A DNA stretch of 64,000 bases from Rapana venosa (lineage: Eukaryota > Mollusca > Gastropoda > Neogastropoda > Muricidae), in contig CM054135.1 in assembly GCA_028751875.1 (NCBI GenBank), positions 3,101,358 through 3,165,357 on the forward strand, in the 5' to 3' direction. Below, one piece after another: positions 14,301 through 26,309 of this stretch. The stretch's first letter is position 1. Each line of letters starts with the position of its first letter. The notes below the pieces were generated by a model. The model saw only the letters and a list, made by a program, of their open reading frames with translations. It searched no databases and was not told the origin of the DNA. The translations under genes and the position numbers were made by a program.

Positions 14301-17300
14301 CCTCTACCCTACCCCCGCCCTATCCTCTTCTACCCTAACATCCACCTGTCATGTACCCCAACCTCCACCCTGTCGTGCACTACCCTACCCTTCATCCTGT
14401 CCTCCTCTAGCCCACCCTACCTTCATCCCTGTCCTCCTTTACCCTACCCCACCCTCCACCCTGTCATCATCTACCCTACACTACCATCCACCTTGTTCTC
14501 CTCTACCCTACCCTCCACCATGTCCTCCTCTACCCCACCCTACCTTCCACCCTGTCGTCCTCTACCCTACCCTCCACCTCTTACACGTCGTCCTCTACCT
14601 TACCTTATCCTCCACCTTTTCCTCCTCTACCCTACCCTCAACGCTGTCTTCCTCTACCCTACCCTCCTTTTTTACCCTGACCTCCTTTATCGTATCCAGC
14701 CCTTCACCCTGTCCTCTACCTATCTTCTACTTTGTCCCCCTCTACCTTACCCTACCTTCCACTCTGTCCTCCTCTACCCATACCACACTGTCCTCCTCTA
14801 ACCCACCCTACCTTCAAAACTGCCCTCCTCTACCCTACCTAACCTCCACCCTGTCCTCCTCTTCCCTTCCCCACCATGTCCTCCTCTACCCCAACACCCC
14901 CACCCCCACTATCCTCCTCTACCCCACCCTTTACCGTGTCATCCTCTACCCTTTACACTGTCCTCCTCTACCCCACCCTGTCTTCGTCTTGCTTACCCTC
15001 CACCCTGTCTTCATATACCCAACCGTCCACCCTGTCTTCGCCTACCCTACCCTCCATCCTCTCCTCCTCTACCCTACACTACCTTCCACCCTGTCCTCAT
15101 CTACCTTACCCTATCCACCAACCTATCCTGCTCTACGCTACCTAACATTCCATCCTGTCCTCCTTTACCTCACCCTCCACCTTGTTTTCCTTTACCATAA
15201 CCTCTCCTCCACCCTGTCCTCATCTACCATACCCCACCCTCAACCCTGTCCTCCTCTACCCCATCCCCATCCCTGCCTTACCCTACCACACACTCCACCC
15301 TGTTCGCCTTCTATCCCAACCCCAACACATTGTACCCTGCCCTACCCTCCACCTTGTCCTGCTCTGCTCTACCCTACACCCTGTCTTCCCTACACCATCC
15401 TCCACCCTGTCCTCTTCTATACGCCACCCTCCATCCTGTCCTTACCCACCCCACCCTCACCCTGTCCTCCTCTAACCCACCCTACCTTCATCCCTGTCCT
15501 CATCTACCCCACTTTCCCTCTCTAAACCCCGTCCTCCTCATACCCACCCCCACCCTATCCTCCATAAGCAACCTCCACCTGTCCTCCTCTACTCCACCCT
15601 GTTCTCCTCTACCCCACCTTATTCAGCCTCTATACTGAACTTATCTACCCCACACGCTCCAACCCTGTACTCCTCTACCCTATACTCCACCCTCTCCTCC
15701 TCTACCCTACCATCTACCCTGTCCTCCTCTATCGTACCCTACACCTGTCATCTACTACCCCACCCTCCACCCTGTCCAACTCTACCCTACCCTCCACCCT
15801 GCTGTCCTCTACCCTAACCTACCTTCCAGACTATTCCCATTTTCCTCTGTCTTCCACACTGTCAACTTCTATCCTACCCTCCACCCATTTCTCCTCTACC
15901 CTACCCATCTTGTCCCCTTTCCCACCCTACATTTCAACCTGTCCTCACTCTACACTTCCCAACCATCCACCCTGGTCTCTCTACCCACTCTCACCCTGTC
16001 CTCTCTACCCTATCCAAACCCCACCCTGTCCTCCTCTACCTAAACCCTGTCCTTGTCTTGTTATTACCTACCCCACCTGTCCTCCTCTACCCTACCCAGA
16101 CTGTCCTACTCTACGCCACCCTCCACCCTGTCCTCCATACCCCACCCTCACCCGTCCTCATCTTACCATTCACCCCGCTTTCTTACCCTACCCCCATCCC
16201 TGTCCTTTACACTACCCGCTTTCCTGGTCTCTCTACCCTACCCCCTCCTGGGCTCCTCTACCCTTCCCCAAACATGTCCTCCTCTACCCACCCTCCACCC
16301 TGTCCTCCTCTAACCCACCCTCCCCCCTGTCTTCCTCTACCTTTCATCCCTATCTCATTTACCCTACCCCACCCTCCACCCTGTCTTTTTCCCAAACTAC
16401 AACTCCCTGTCCTCCTCTACCCTACCTTCTTCCTTTACCCTACCCTTCCACCCGTTTTGGGACTACCTACCATCCACGCTTGTCTTCCTCTATCCTACCC
16501 TCTCCCTCTGCTCTTCTACCCTACCCAACCCCGTTCTTCTTTACTCTACGCTCCCACCCTGTCCTCCTCAAACCACCCTTTCCCCCGTCTATACCTAACC
16601 TCCTTCTGTCCTACTTCCCTACCTTCCAACATGTCTTTCTCTACCTACCGTCCACCCTGTCTTTCCTCTACCCTAAACCCGCCCCGTCCACCTCTACCTC
16701 ACCCCACCCTGTCCTCCTTACCAACCCTAACCCTTCCCCCTCTACCCACTCCCCCACCCTGTGCTCCTCTACCTCCCCTCCCCCTTTTCTCCTTACCTGA
16801 TCAAAAACCCTCACCCTGTCCTACCCATACCCCCCCCTGTCCAACTTTACCCAACTTTCACCTTTCCTCCTTACCGTAAACCCCCACCCTGCCCCCTCCA
16901 CCACCCTCCAACCCTGTCCTCAAAAACCCGTCTCCTTTACCTACCCACCTCGACCTTTTCGTCCCCTACCCCACATTCCACCCTGTCCTCCACTACCCTA
17001 CCCTATTCCCACCCTGTCTTTCTCTACCTACCTCACTCTTCATCCTGTCCTCCTCTACCCCCGCCCCCCCCCCCCCACTTCTACCATGCTTTCCTCTACC
17101 ACTACCCCACCCATAACCCTCTACTGCCTCTACCCCATCCATCACACTGTCCTGTATCCCATACTCCACCCTGTCAGCCTCTACCAAACCCTCCATCTTG
17201 TCCTCCTCTACCCTACCCTACCATTCACCTTGTCCTATTCTACCCTACCAAACCCTCCACCATGTCCTCCTCCATCCATCCCTCCACCCTGTCCTCCTCT

Positions 17301-17508
17301 ACCCACGCTCTATTCTGTGCTATTTTATCCTACCCCACACTCTCCTCCTCTACCCCACCATCCGTCCATCCTTTCCGCCACTATCCCCCCATCGCCCTGT
17401 CCTCTACCCTACCCTCCACCCTGTCCTTCTCTACCCTACCACACCATTAACCCTGTCCTCTTCAACCCTACCATCTACTCTGTCCTCACCTACCCCACCC
17501 TCTACCCT
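11301..17508. repeat. Clean satellite block with two further higher-order copies
   Basis: Landmarks of the 7.1-9.2 kb block recur at 11720, 12117, 12300 and 12856, and again less perfectly at 15912 and 16097. A nested repeat of about 1.07-1.1 kb is also present: the CCCTATACCACTGTAAA/CCCTACCCCACAGTAAA variant occurs at 12546 and 13613, and the CCTGTCCTGTAGCCTAC variant occurs near 12856 and 13962. Confidence 0.85.
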
Positions 17509-17640
17509 GTTTTGGGCTTTTTCCTTTGCGTTTTTCTTTGGGGGAATGGGAATGGGTGGTTGGGGTTTAAGGCATGGTGTAAAGAAGCTGTAAGCTTATC
17601 CATTTAACCCAATAACAATTTTCGTATTCGTATTCGTATT
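17509..17640. other. Non-satellite insertion inside the array
   Basis: A 132-bp segment of ordinary composition, with G-rich stretches on the + strand, interrupts the pyrimidine array. It ends in a short hexanucleotide repeat, TTCGTATTCGTATTCGTATT, at 17621-17640, directly before satellite resumes. I see no ORF and no inverted terminal repeats. It could be a transposon scar or a captured fragment; the family is not recognised. Confidence 0.8.
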
Positions 17641-20600
17641 CCACCCTGTCTTCATCTACCCTACCCTCTACACTGGCCTCTTCTTTCCTACCTTACCCTC
17701 TACCTTGTCCTCCTCTACGCCATCCCCACCCTGTCCTCCTCTACCCCACCTTACTCTCCACCGTGTCATCCTCAACCCTACCATCCACTCTGTCCTTCGC
17801 TACCCCACCCTCCACCCTGGCCTCCTCTACCCTACCCTTCACCCTGTGTTCCTTTACCCTACCCCACCCGCCACCCTGTCTTTTTCCACATTACCCCCAC
17901 CCTCTCTTCCTCTACCCATCCCCACCCTGTCCTTCTTTACCTTTCACTCCACCCTATTCCCCTCTATCCTACCCTCCACCATGTCCTCCTCTATCCTACT
18001 CCATCCTCTACCCTGTCCTCCTCTACCCTACTAAACCTTTCATCTTCTACCTTACCCTACACCATGTCCTTCTTTACCCTACCCTCCACCCTGTCCTCCT
18101 TTACTCTACCCTATACTGTCCTCCTCTACACTAACCAACCTGTCCTCTACCCCACCCTCTACCCTGTCCTCCTCTACCCAGCTTCCACCCTGTCCTCATC
18201 TACCCTACCCATAACCCTGTCTTCCTCTACCCTTCATACTGTCCTCCGTTACCCTACACCATCCTCCACACTTTCTTTTTCTACACTATCACTCGCTGTC
18301 CTCTTGTACACTACCCCTGTCCTCCTTTACGTTGACCTCCACCCTGTTCTCCTCTCCCTAACCTCCACTCTCTCCTCCTCTACCCTATCCCACCCTCTAC
18401 TCGGTCCTTATCTACCCTACCCCCTGTCCTCCTTTTCACTTCCCTCCACCCTGCCCTCCTCTGCCCTACCCCATCCTGTCTTCCTCTACCTTACCCCAAC
18501 CTGCAACCAGCCCTATCCCACCCTTCACCCCGTCACCCTATACTCCACCCTCCACCTTGTCATACCCTTCCCCACCCTCCACCTCGTCATACCCTTCCCC
18601 ACTCTCCACCCTGTCGGCCTCTACCTCACCCTCCACCATGTCCCACTCTACCATACCTTCCACCCTGTCCTACCTTCCCAACACTCAACCCTTTCATACC
18701 GTACCCAACCCTCAACCCTGTTCTCACATACCCCACCCTCCACCCTGACCTACCCTAATCAATCCTCCACTGTGTCTTCCTCTACTCTACTCTCCCCCTG
18801 TTTTTCTCTACCCTACTATCAACCCTGTCCTCCTCTACCCCACCCTACCCTCCACCTTGTCCTACTGTAACCTACCATTCCCTCAATCCCGTCCACCTCT
18901 TCCTTACCCTACACCCTGTCCCCATCCACTCCACCCTTTACCCTGTCCATCTCTACCCTACCCCACCCTCCATCCTGTACTCCTCTACATACTACACCCT
19001 TGACCATGTCCTCTACCCTTCCCCAACCTCCATCATGTCCTCATATACCCCACCCTCAACCCTGTCCTTCTCTACCCTACCCTCCACCCTGTCCTCCTTT
19101 AGCCTACCCTCCACTCTCTCCTCCTCTACACTACCTTCCACACTGTCTTCTTCTGCATGATTCCACCATCTACCTTTCCTCCTCTACCCTACGCAACCTG
19201 TCCCCCTACACCCAACCCCCCTGTCCTTAATCCCACCCCCCAACCTTTTTCCTCTACCCCACACCCCACCCTGTCTCCTCTACCTTCCCCTCGACCCTTT
19301 CCTACTCTAACCTACCCCGCCCTCCACCCTGTCCTCATTTACCCTATCCCACCTTCCACCCTGTCCTCCTCTACCAACCTCTCCATTTCTACCCCACTCT
19401 CCACCATGTCCTCTTGTACCCTACCCTCCACTCCTGTCGTCCTCTACCCTACCCTACCCTCTACCTTGCCGTCCACTACCCTACCCTACCTTCAACCCTC
19501 TCCTTGTCTACCCTGTCCTAACCCCACCCTGTCCTTCTCTACCCTACCTCACCCTTCATCCTGTCCTTCTCTACACCACCCTCTACCCTATCTTCTTAGA
19601 CCACAACCCCACCCATTACCCTCTACCGCTTCTCACCTATTCAAGACACTGTCCTGTATCCCACACCTCACCCTGTCAGCGACTATCCAACCCTCCACCC
19701 TGTCCTCCTCTACCCCACCCTACCTACCACATGTCCTATTCTACCCCACCTCCCCTCCCCCTGTCCTCTTCTACCCCACCCTACCCTCCACCCTGTCCTC
19801 TTCTACCCCACCCTACCCTCCACCCTGCCCTCTTCTACCATACCAAACCCTCCACCCTGTCCTCTTCTAACCTACCAAACTCTCCACCATGTCCTCCTCC
19901 ATTCAACCCTCCACCCTGCCACCCTCTACTCACGCTCCATTCTGTCTTCTTTTATCCTATCCCACACTGTCCTCCTCTACCCCACCATCCTTCCATCCTT
20001 TCCGCCACTACCCACCCAACATTCTGTCGTCTATCCTACCATCCACTCTGTCCTCATCTGTCCTGCCCTCCACCCTGTCCTCCTCTACCCTACCGCACCC
20101 TCTACCCTGTCCTCCTCTACTCTACCCTATCCTCCACCCTGTCCTCCGCTACACTACTCAAACATTCTACCCTGTCCTCCTCTACCCCACAATTCACCCT
20201 GTTCCTCTCTATCCAACCTTACCCCGCACCCTCTCCTCTACCCCACCGTCAACCCTGTCTTCGTCTATCCCGCACTCCACCCTGCCCTCATCTAACCAAC
20301 CTCCACCCTATCCTCTTCTACCCTACATTCCACTCAGTCCTCCATTTCTCCACCCTACATCCTATTCATCTCTATCCCAATCTCCTCCTGTCCTACTCTA
20401 TACCACCTCCATCCTGTCCTCCTCTACTCCAACCTCCATACCATCCTAATTTATGCTAACCTCCTCCCTGTCCTCTAGCCTACTCTCCACCCTGTCTTCA
20501 TCTACCCTACCCTTCACCCTGTCCTCTTCAAACGTACCCTACAACCTGTCCTTTTCTGCCCTACCCCATCCTGTCTTCCTATACCCTACACCAACATGTA

Positions 20601-23600
20601 AACTTCTACCCTATCCCACCCTTCACCCTGTCCCCCTCTACCCCACACTCCACCCTGTACTACCTTCCCCACCTCAACCTGTCCTCCTCTACCCCCTCTC
20701 CTCCTGTTCCCTTCTACTCTCCCCTCCACCCTGTCCTACCCTTTACAAACTTCAACCCTTTCTTACCCTCACCTCCCTAAACCTTGTCCTCACATACCCC
20801 ACCCTCCACCCTGATCTACCCTACCCAACCCTCCACGTCTACCTACCCACCTTCCACCCTGTCCTTCTACCCCACCCTCCACCCTGTCCTTTCTACCCTT
20901 TCCCACCATCCACCCGTGTCCCCCACTACATAATCCTTCAACCTGTCCTCCCACCCCACCCTCAACCCTTTTACCCTACCCAACCGTATCCGTCTCTAGC
21001 CTACCCCACCCTGTTCCTCCTTTACGCAACCCTCCACCCTGTCCTCTTCTTCTTCACCCTCAGCCCTGTCCTCCTGTATCCTTACCCTTCACCCGTCTTC
21101 CTCTAGCCTTCACACTGTCCGCCTTTATCCTAACACACCCGCCATCCCTTCTTTTTCTACACTACCCCACATTGTACTCTTCTACCCTACCCCACCCTGT
21201 CCTCCTCTATCCTACCCTCCACCCTGTCCTACTCTACCCCATCCACTACCATGCCCTCATTTATCCTACCTGATCATGTCCTCTTCTCTCTCCTCTACCC
21301 TATCCCACCCTCCACTCTGTACTCCTCTACCCTATCCCACCCTCCACTCTGTCCTCCTCTACCCTATCCCACCCTCCACTTGTACTCCTCTACCCTATCC
21401 CACCCTCCACTTGTCCCCTCTACCCTATCCCACCCTCCACTCTGTACTCCTCTACCGCACCCTCCACCGATTTCCTCCACCCTGTCCTACCATAACCCCC
21501 CCGCAACCTTTCCCTCCTTACTGCACCCTTCACCCTGTTCTCCTCTACCATGCCCTCCAACCTGTTCTCTCCCCATCACACCCTCCAGCCTGACCTTCTC
21601 TACCCTTCCAACCTCCATCCTGTCTTCATCTACCAATCCATCCACCATGTCTTCCTCTAACCTACCCTCCACCTGTCCTTTACTTCCCTCCCCTCCACCC
21701 TTACTCCTCTTCCCCACCATCCACCTTGTCCTCCTCTACCCTACCGCACCCTGTCCCCCTCTTACCAACCCTCCCCCCTTCTCACCCTCCCCCATCATAT
21801 CCTCGTTTACCCTACCCCAACCCTTTTCCTGTTTACCAAGTCCCACTCTATAGTCAGTATCACCCACCCCCCTACCCTACCTCACCCTCCACCCAATCTT
21901 CCTCTACCCCACCCTGTCCTACTCTAGCCTACCCTCCACCTGTCTTCATCTACCCTACCTCCACCCTGTCCTCCTCAACCCCCCATCCTGTCTTTCCACT
22001 ACCCCACCATACCTTTTACGCTGTTCCCTCCTTACCCAACCACATCTTACCCCTTTTCTCCCTTTTCCCACCCTCCCACTGTCCTCCCCTATACCTACCC
22101 TACCCGCTATCCTGTCCCCATCCATCCCACCCTTTACCCTTTTCTCCTCTACCCCACCCTCCATCCTGTCTTTTTCTACTCTATGCCATACTGTCCTCCT
22201 CTACTCTACCCCCAACCCTGTCCTCCTCTACTCTATCTTTCACCTTGTCTTCCATTTACCTACCTGAGACTCCACCCTGCCATTTTCTACATTGACCCAC
22301 CCTCTCCTCCTCTACCTTACACCACCCTGTCCTCCTTTACCTTACCCTCCACCCTGTTCTTCTCTACCCTACCCTCCAGCCTGTCCTACTCTAACCTACG
22401 CCACCTTCTACCTTGTCCTCTACCTACCCAAACCTGTCCTCCTCTACCCTACCTTCCACCATGTACTTATTACCCTACCCCCCACCGTTTCCCCCCTTTT
22501 CCCTACACTCTACCCGTCCTCTACCCTCCCACAGTGCCCTACATAACCAACCTGTCCTTTTCCCACCTTCTACCCTGTTCCTATACCGCAATTTCCATCC
22601 AGTCCTCATCTACCCTACATTTCACCCTGATTTCCTCTACTCTTCACATTGTCCTCCATTACCCTACCCCACCCTCCACATTTTCTTTTTCTACACTTTC
22701 CCACGCTGACCTCCTCTACTCTACTACACCCTGTCCACCTTTACCTTGCTCTTCTTCTCCACCCTCCACCCTGTCCTCTACCTTACCGCACCCTGTCCTC
22801 CTCTACCCACCCTCCACCCTTCATCCTCTTCCCCATCCCCCATTCTGTCCTCCTCTAATCTACCCCACCCTCAACCCTGTCCTCCTGTACCCTGTCCTCC
22901 TCTACCCTGCCGTATCCTCCACCCAGTCCTCCCTTACCCTACCTCACTCTCCACCCTGTCTTCCTTTACACCACTCTCCACACAGTCCTCCTCTAGCCTA
23001 CCCTCCATCCTGCAATCATCTACCTTAGCCTCCACCCTGTACTCCTCAGCCCTACCCTCCACCCTATCTTCATCTAGCCCACCCTCCACCCTGTCTTCCT
23101 CTACCTCACACTACCTTCAACCCCGTCCTCCTCTACCCAGCCACATATTCCACCCTGTTCTTATCTACCCAACCCTCTACCCTGTCCTCCTCTACCTTAC
23201 TCCACCATCTACCGTCCCCCTCCACCCCACCCCTCACCCTTTCCTCCCCAACCCCACCCTCCACCCTGTCTTTTTCTACCCTTACGCCTTCCGTCCTCCT
23301 CTACCCCACCCTCAACTCTGTCCTCCTTTACCCTTCACCTTGTCTTCCTTTACTCTACATCACCCCCACCTTGTCATTTTCTACATTTCCCCACCCTCTC
23401 CTCTTCTACCCTACCCCATCCTGTCCTCCTTTACCTTACCCTCCATTCTGTTCTCCTCTACCCTACCTTCCAGCCTTTCCTCCTCTACCCTACGCCACCT
23501 TCTACCCTGTCCTCCTCTACCGTACCCAAACCTGTCCTCCTTTACCCCACCCTCTACCATGTACTTCTTTACCCTACCCTCCACCCTGTCCTCCTCTATC

Positions 23601-24165
23601 CTACCCTCCACCCTGTCCTCATCTACCGCAGCTTCCATCCTGTCCTCATCTACCCTACCCTTTACCCTGTCTTCCTCTACCCTTCACACTGTCCTCCATT
23701 ACCCTACCCCATCCTCCACATTTTCTTTTTCTACACTATTCCACGCTGTCCTCCTCTACCCTACCCCACCCTTAACTCCTTCACTTTGCCCTCGACCCTG
23801 TTCTCCTCTCATAACCCTCCATCCTGTCCCCCTCTACCATATTTCACCCTCTAAATGTACCCCCCTGTCCTTCTCAACACTACCCCTCAACCCTGTCTTC
23901 CTCTACCCTATCCCCTGTCCTCCTCTACCCTATCCCCCTGTCCTCTCAACACAACCTCTCAGCCCTGTCCTACCTCTACCATACCCTCCACCCTGCCCTC
24001 CTCTTCCCTACCCCATCCTATCTTCTACCCTACCCCAACATGTAACCTTCTACCCTATCCCACCCTTCACCCTGTCCCCCTTTACTCCACCCTCCACCCT
24101 TTCCTACCCTTCCCCACCCTCCACCTGTCCTCCTCTACTTCACCCTCTACCCAGTCCCTTAATCC
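17641..24165. repeat. Clean satellite block, distal part
   Basis: Regular 27-bp units continue to the array edge. Internal duplications are visible: the CTGTCCTGTATCCCA variant at 17148 recurs at 19649, the CTATCCCACCCTTCACCC variant occurs at 18513, 20611 and 24055, and a roughly 1.09-kb duplication links 22398 with 23492 (ACGCCACCTTCTACC variant). Confidence 0.85.
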
Positions 24166-24367
24166 GTCTTCAAGTCAACAAAACCATGAAGTTTATCCAA
24201 GTCAAGCACTTCTTTCTACAAGAGAGGGGGAAGGGGAGTGGGAGTTTAATTCAAAAGTTATAGTGTGCAAAGTTGGTAGCAGGAGGATACACACTGAGTA
24301 TGCTTGTGTCATCCATACCACAGGCCCTACATTGTCTACTCTTCCACCAAAGGTGAATAAGGTTTTA
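24166..24367. other. Unassigned junction sequence after the satellite
   Basis: Mixed-composition sequence with no recognised repeat or ORF of note. It lies between the satellite edge and a LINE 3' end, and the change in base composition is abrupt. Confidence 0.6.
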
Positions 24368-24622
24368 ACATACCTTGTGCTTAAGAATACCTTGATTCAA
24401 CATGTCCACTGTTGGCCGTCGCTCTTTCTCTGTTTCTGGTCCATTGATCTCGAATGACCTCCCTCTCTCTCTTCGCCAAAAGCCTACTTATGATGCTTTT
24501 AAATCCAGCCTAAAGACACATTTATTTCAAACCTAAGATTCTCTCCTCGTGTTTCATCTCATTTCTGTCCCTGCCCTCAACAACCAAACCCCCACCATCA
24601 CCCTGCCGGAGTGTACAACCTT

Positions 24623-24692
<70 letters not shown>

Positions 24693-24925
24693 TGGTGTGT
24701 GTTCGAGCGTGGGGCGCGCCCGAGCGTTTGCGCGTGTGTGTTTTTACATTTGAATTTGTAAAATAACGGTTAATTGTCCGTGTGTGTTTACATTTAAATT
24801 TGTTTTTAAAAAAGTTTGAATTGTAACTGACTAAAGACTAGGATGAATGGAAGCGCTTTTATTTGTTTTTTGCAAGATATAGAGCTGTATAAGCTCCATG
24901 TATTATTATTATTATTATTATTTAT
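24368..24925 (+). mobile_element. 5'-truncated CR1/Jockey-like LINE 3' end
   Basis: This fragment matches the 3' end of the LINE at 59470-60746: both contain GTCCACTGTTGGCCGTCGC followed by codons for FSVSGP-type and FKSSLKTHLFQ-type residues, which is the usual C-terminus of CR1/Jockey-group reverse transcriptase proteins in marine invertebrates. Both then have a TG-rich 3' untranslated region, a GCAAGATATAG-like segment and a terminal ATT repeat (24900-24922 here). Only about the last 50 codons survive, so the copy is dead on arrival. The internal (TG)n has expanded strongly. Confidence 0.8.
24625..24688. repeat. (TG)n microsatellite in LINE 3' UTR
   Basis: About 32 dinucleotide repeats. 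The related LINE at 60580-60625 has a shorter TG-rich stretch at the corresponding place, so the microsatellite probably grew from a TG-rich LINE tail. Confidence 0.95.
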
Positions 24926-24931
24926 ATTGTT

Positions 24932-25095
24932 ATGTTTGTGTGTTAGGTGTGTGGTTTGTGTGTGCGTAGTGGGGTTTGGTGTTGGTGTGGTTGTGAGTGG
25001 GGGTGTGGTAGGGGTGGGGTAGGATGGAGAGTACGTGTGTTCTGTGGTGTGTGTGGGTGGGTGGTGGGTCGGGTGGTGTGTGTGTATGTGTTTAT
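24932..25095. repeat. Imperfect TG/GGTG-rich tract
   Basis: Low-complexity T/G sequence with interspersed GGGG and GGTG, immediately after the LINE ATT tail and before a SINE tail. Confidence 0.85.
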
Positions 25096-25099
25096 TTCT

Positions 25100-25282
25100 G
25101 TAATTCTTTTTATTTATTTATTATTTTATTTCGAGGTTAATGGAATGTGCACTCGTGTGCTATTTTACATCCAGTCCCCCGTGTGCATACTTTTTTTTGG
25201 TAAATTTAATCATCCGTTCCCACTAGCACAATAGGCCATACTCTTCCGAAAAGAGAAACAGGTTTTAACGTGTGTGCAAGAT
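25100..25282 (-). mobile_element. tRNA-derived SINE, type-1 tail, head missing (copy A)
   Basis: The left end carries the type-1 3' tail, seen on this strand as TTATTTATTATTTTATTTCGAG, then the conserved body (ACATCCAGTCCCCCGTGTGCA, CATCCGTTCCCACTAGCACA, CTACTCTTCCGAAAAG-like). The sequence turns into a TG microsatellite at 25283 before the tRNA-like head is reached. Assigned to the minus strand because complete copies have their pol III boxes at the right end. Confidence 0.8.
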
Positions 25283-25362
25283 GTGTGTGTGTGAGTGAGT
25301 GTATGTGTGTGTTGTGTGTGTGTGTGTGTGTGTTGTGTGTGCGCGCGCGCGCGCGCGGGCGT
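25270..25362. repeat. (TG)n with terminal (GC)n
   Basis: TG repeats ending in a run of alternating G and C near 25341-25358, a sequence type prone to Z-DNA. It replaces the head of SINE copy A. Confidence 0.95.
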
Positions 25363-25423
25363 AAACATTATGTCTTCATCTAACGATATGTATGTATCTG
25401 TCTGTTTGCCTGTACTTGTGTGT

Positions 25424-25489
25424 ATTGACTGATTGATTGATTGCTTGCTTGCTTGCTTGCTTGATTGATTGATTGATTGATTGGTTGAT
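25424..25489. repeat. (TTGA)n and (TTGC)n microsatellite
   Basis: Tetranucleotide repeats: TTGA units, then five TTGC units, then TTGA units again. Confidence 0.95.
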
Positions 25490-25877
25490 GTGTTTGTCCA
25501 GTTCTCTGCTGTATAGATTTTGAATTTGGTTTAAAAAAAATTCTTTCCAGAAAAAAATCACAAAGATACAAGCATACCATGACAGGACAACAAGTAAACT
25601 TATGACAGTCCTGCCATATTCACATACTTACATACACACATTGTGACGGATGAATTCACATTGCAACAAATGACTGATACATAATGTACTTCCATTGACA
25701 GTAGCATATATATTTAAGTAATGGAGCAAATCTTATAAAAACAATCGTTTCGATTGGGTATTTGACATACCAACGAGTCATCTGTTTGAAACTGTTCAAA
25801 AGATGCATAGAAAAATAAAATATTGCAAAATGGGTATAGATTTTGTACTTGACTAAGGAATGAATGAACGAAAAACA
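25490..25877. other. Unassigned AT-rich stretch
   Basis: No convincing ORF or repeat recognised; short open frames have no recognisable domain. Confidence 0.5.
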
Positions 25878-26032
25878 ATTAATCAATCAACCAGCAAGTG
25901 CATTCATCCATCCAACTAGCCTGCCAACCCGTCAGGTAATCATCCTTCCACTCACTAACCATCCATCCAACCAGCCAGCCAACCATCCAACCAACCATCC
26001 AACCAACCAACCATCCATTCAACCAACCAACC
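25878..26032. repeat. (CCAACCAT)-type low-complexity repeat
   Basis: Imperfect repeats of CCAACCATCCAACCAACC and related steps. Confidence 0.9.
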
Positions 26033-26037
26033 GCGCG

Positions 26038-26298
<261 letters not shown>

Positions 26299-26309
26299 AG
26301 GATTTGAGG

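Larger units (their letters stand above)
1..24165. repeat. Pyrimidine-rich 27-bp satellite array (whole block)
   Basis: The block is a continuous tandem array on which the + strand is almost only C, T and some A. The commonest unit is about 27 bp. It contains the core CTGTCCTCCTCTACCC, followed by CCCTA- and CCACC-type steps. Units differ mainly by adding or losing about 5 bp (one CCCTA or CCCCA step), giving roughly 22, 27 and 32 bp forms. Because 27 is divisible by three and stop codons need purines, all three + frames stay open and translate to 9-residue periodicities such as STLSSSTLP. These are not genes. The array is cut by the window start and ends abruptly near 24165, where mixed-composition sequence begins. 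I do not recognise it as a named satellite family. Confidence 0.93.

Noticed and set aside
7081..24165. CRISPR-like regularly spaced repeats
   Set aside because: There is no distinct spacer class. Units are contiguous and diverge gradually, and the surroundings are eukaryotic.
1..24165. Telomere array
   Set aside because: The GGGTAGGGTGG style on the minus strand is reminiscent, but TTAGGG or another exact short telomere repeat is not present in tandem.
22746..24263. 505-codon open frame at the satellite edge
   Set aside because: The 9-residue period mirrors the 27-bp unit and the frame runs by chance into the unique flank. Neighbouring frames are equally open.
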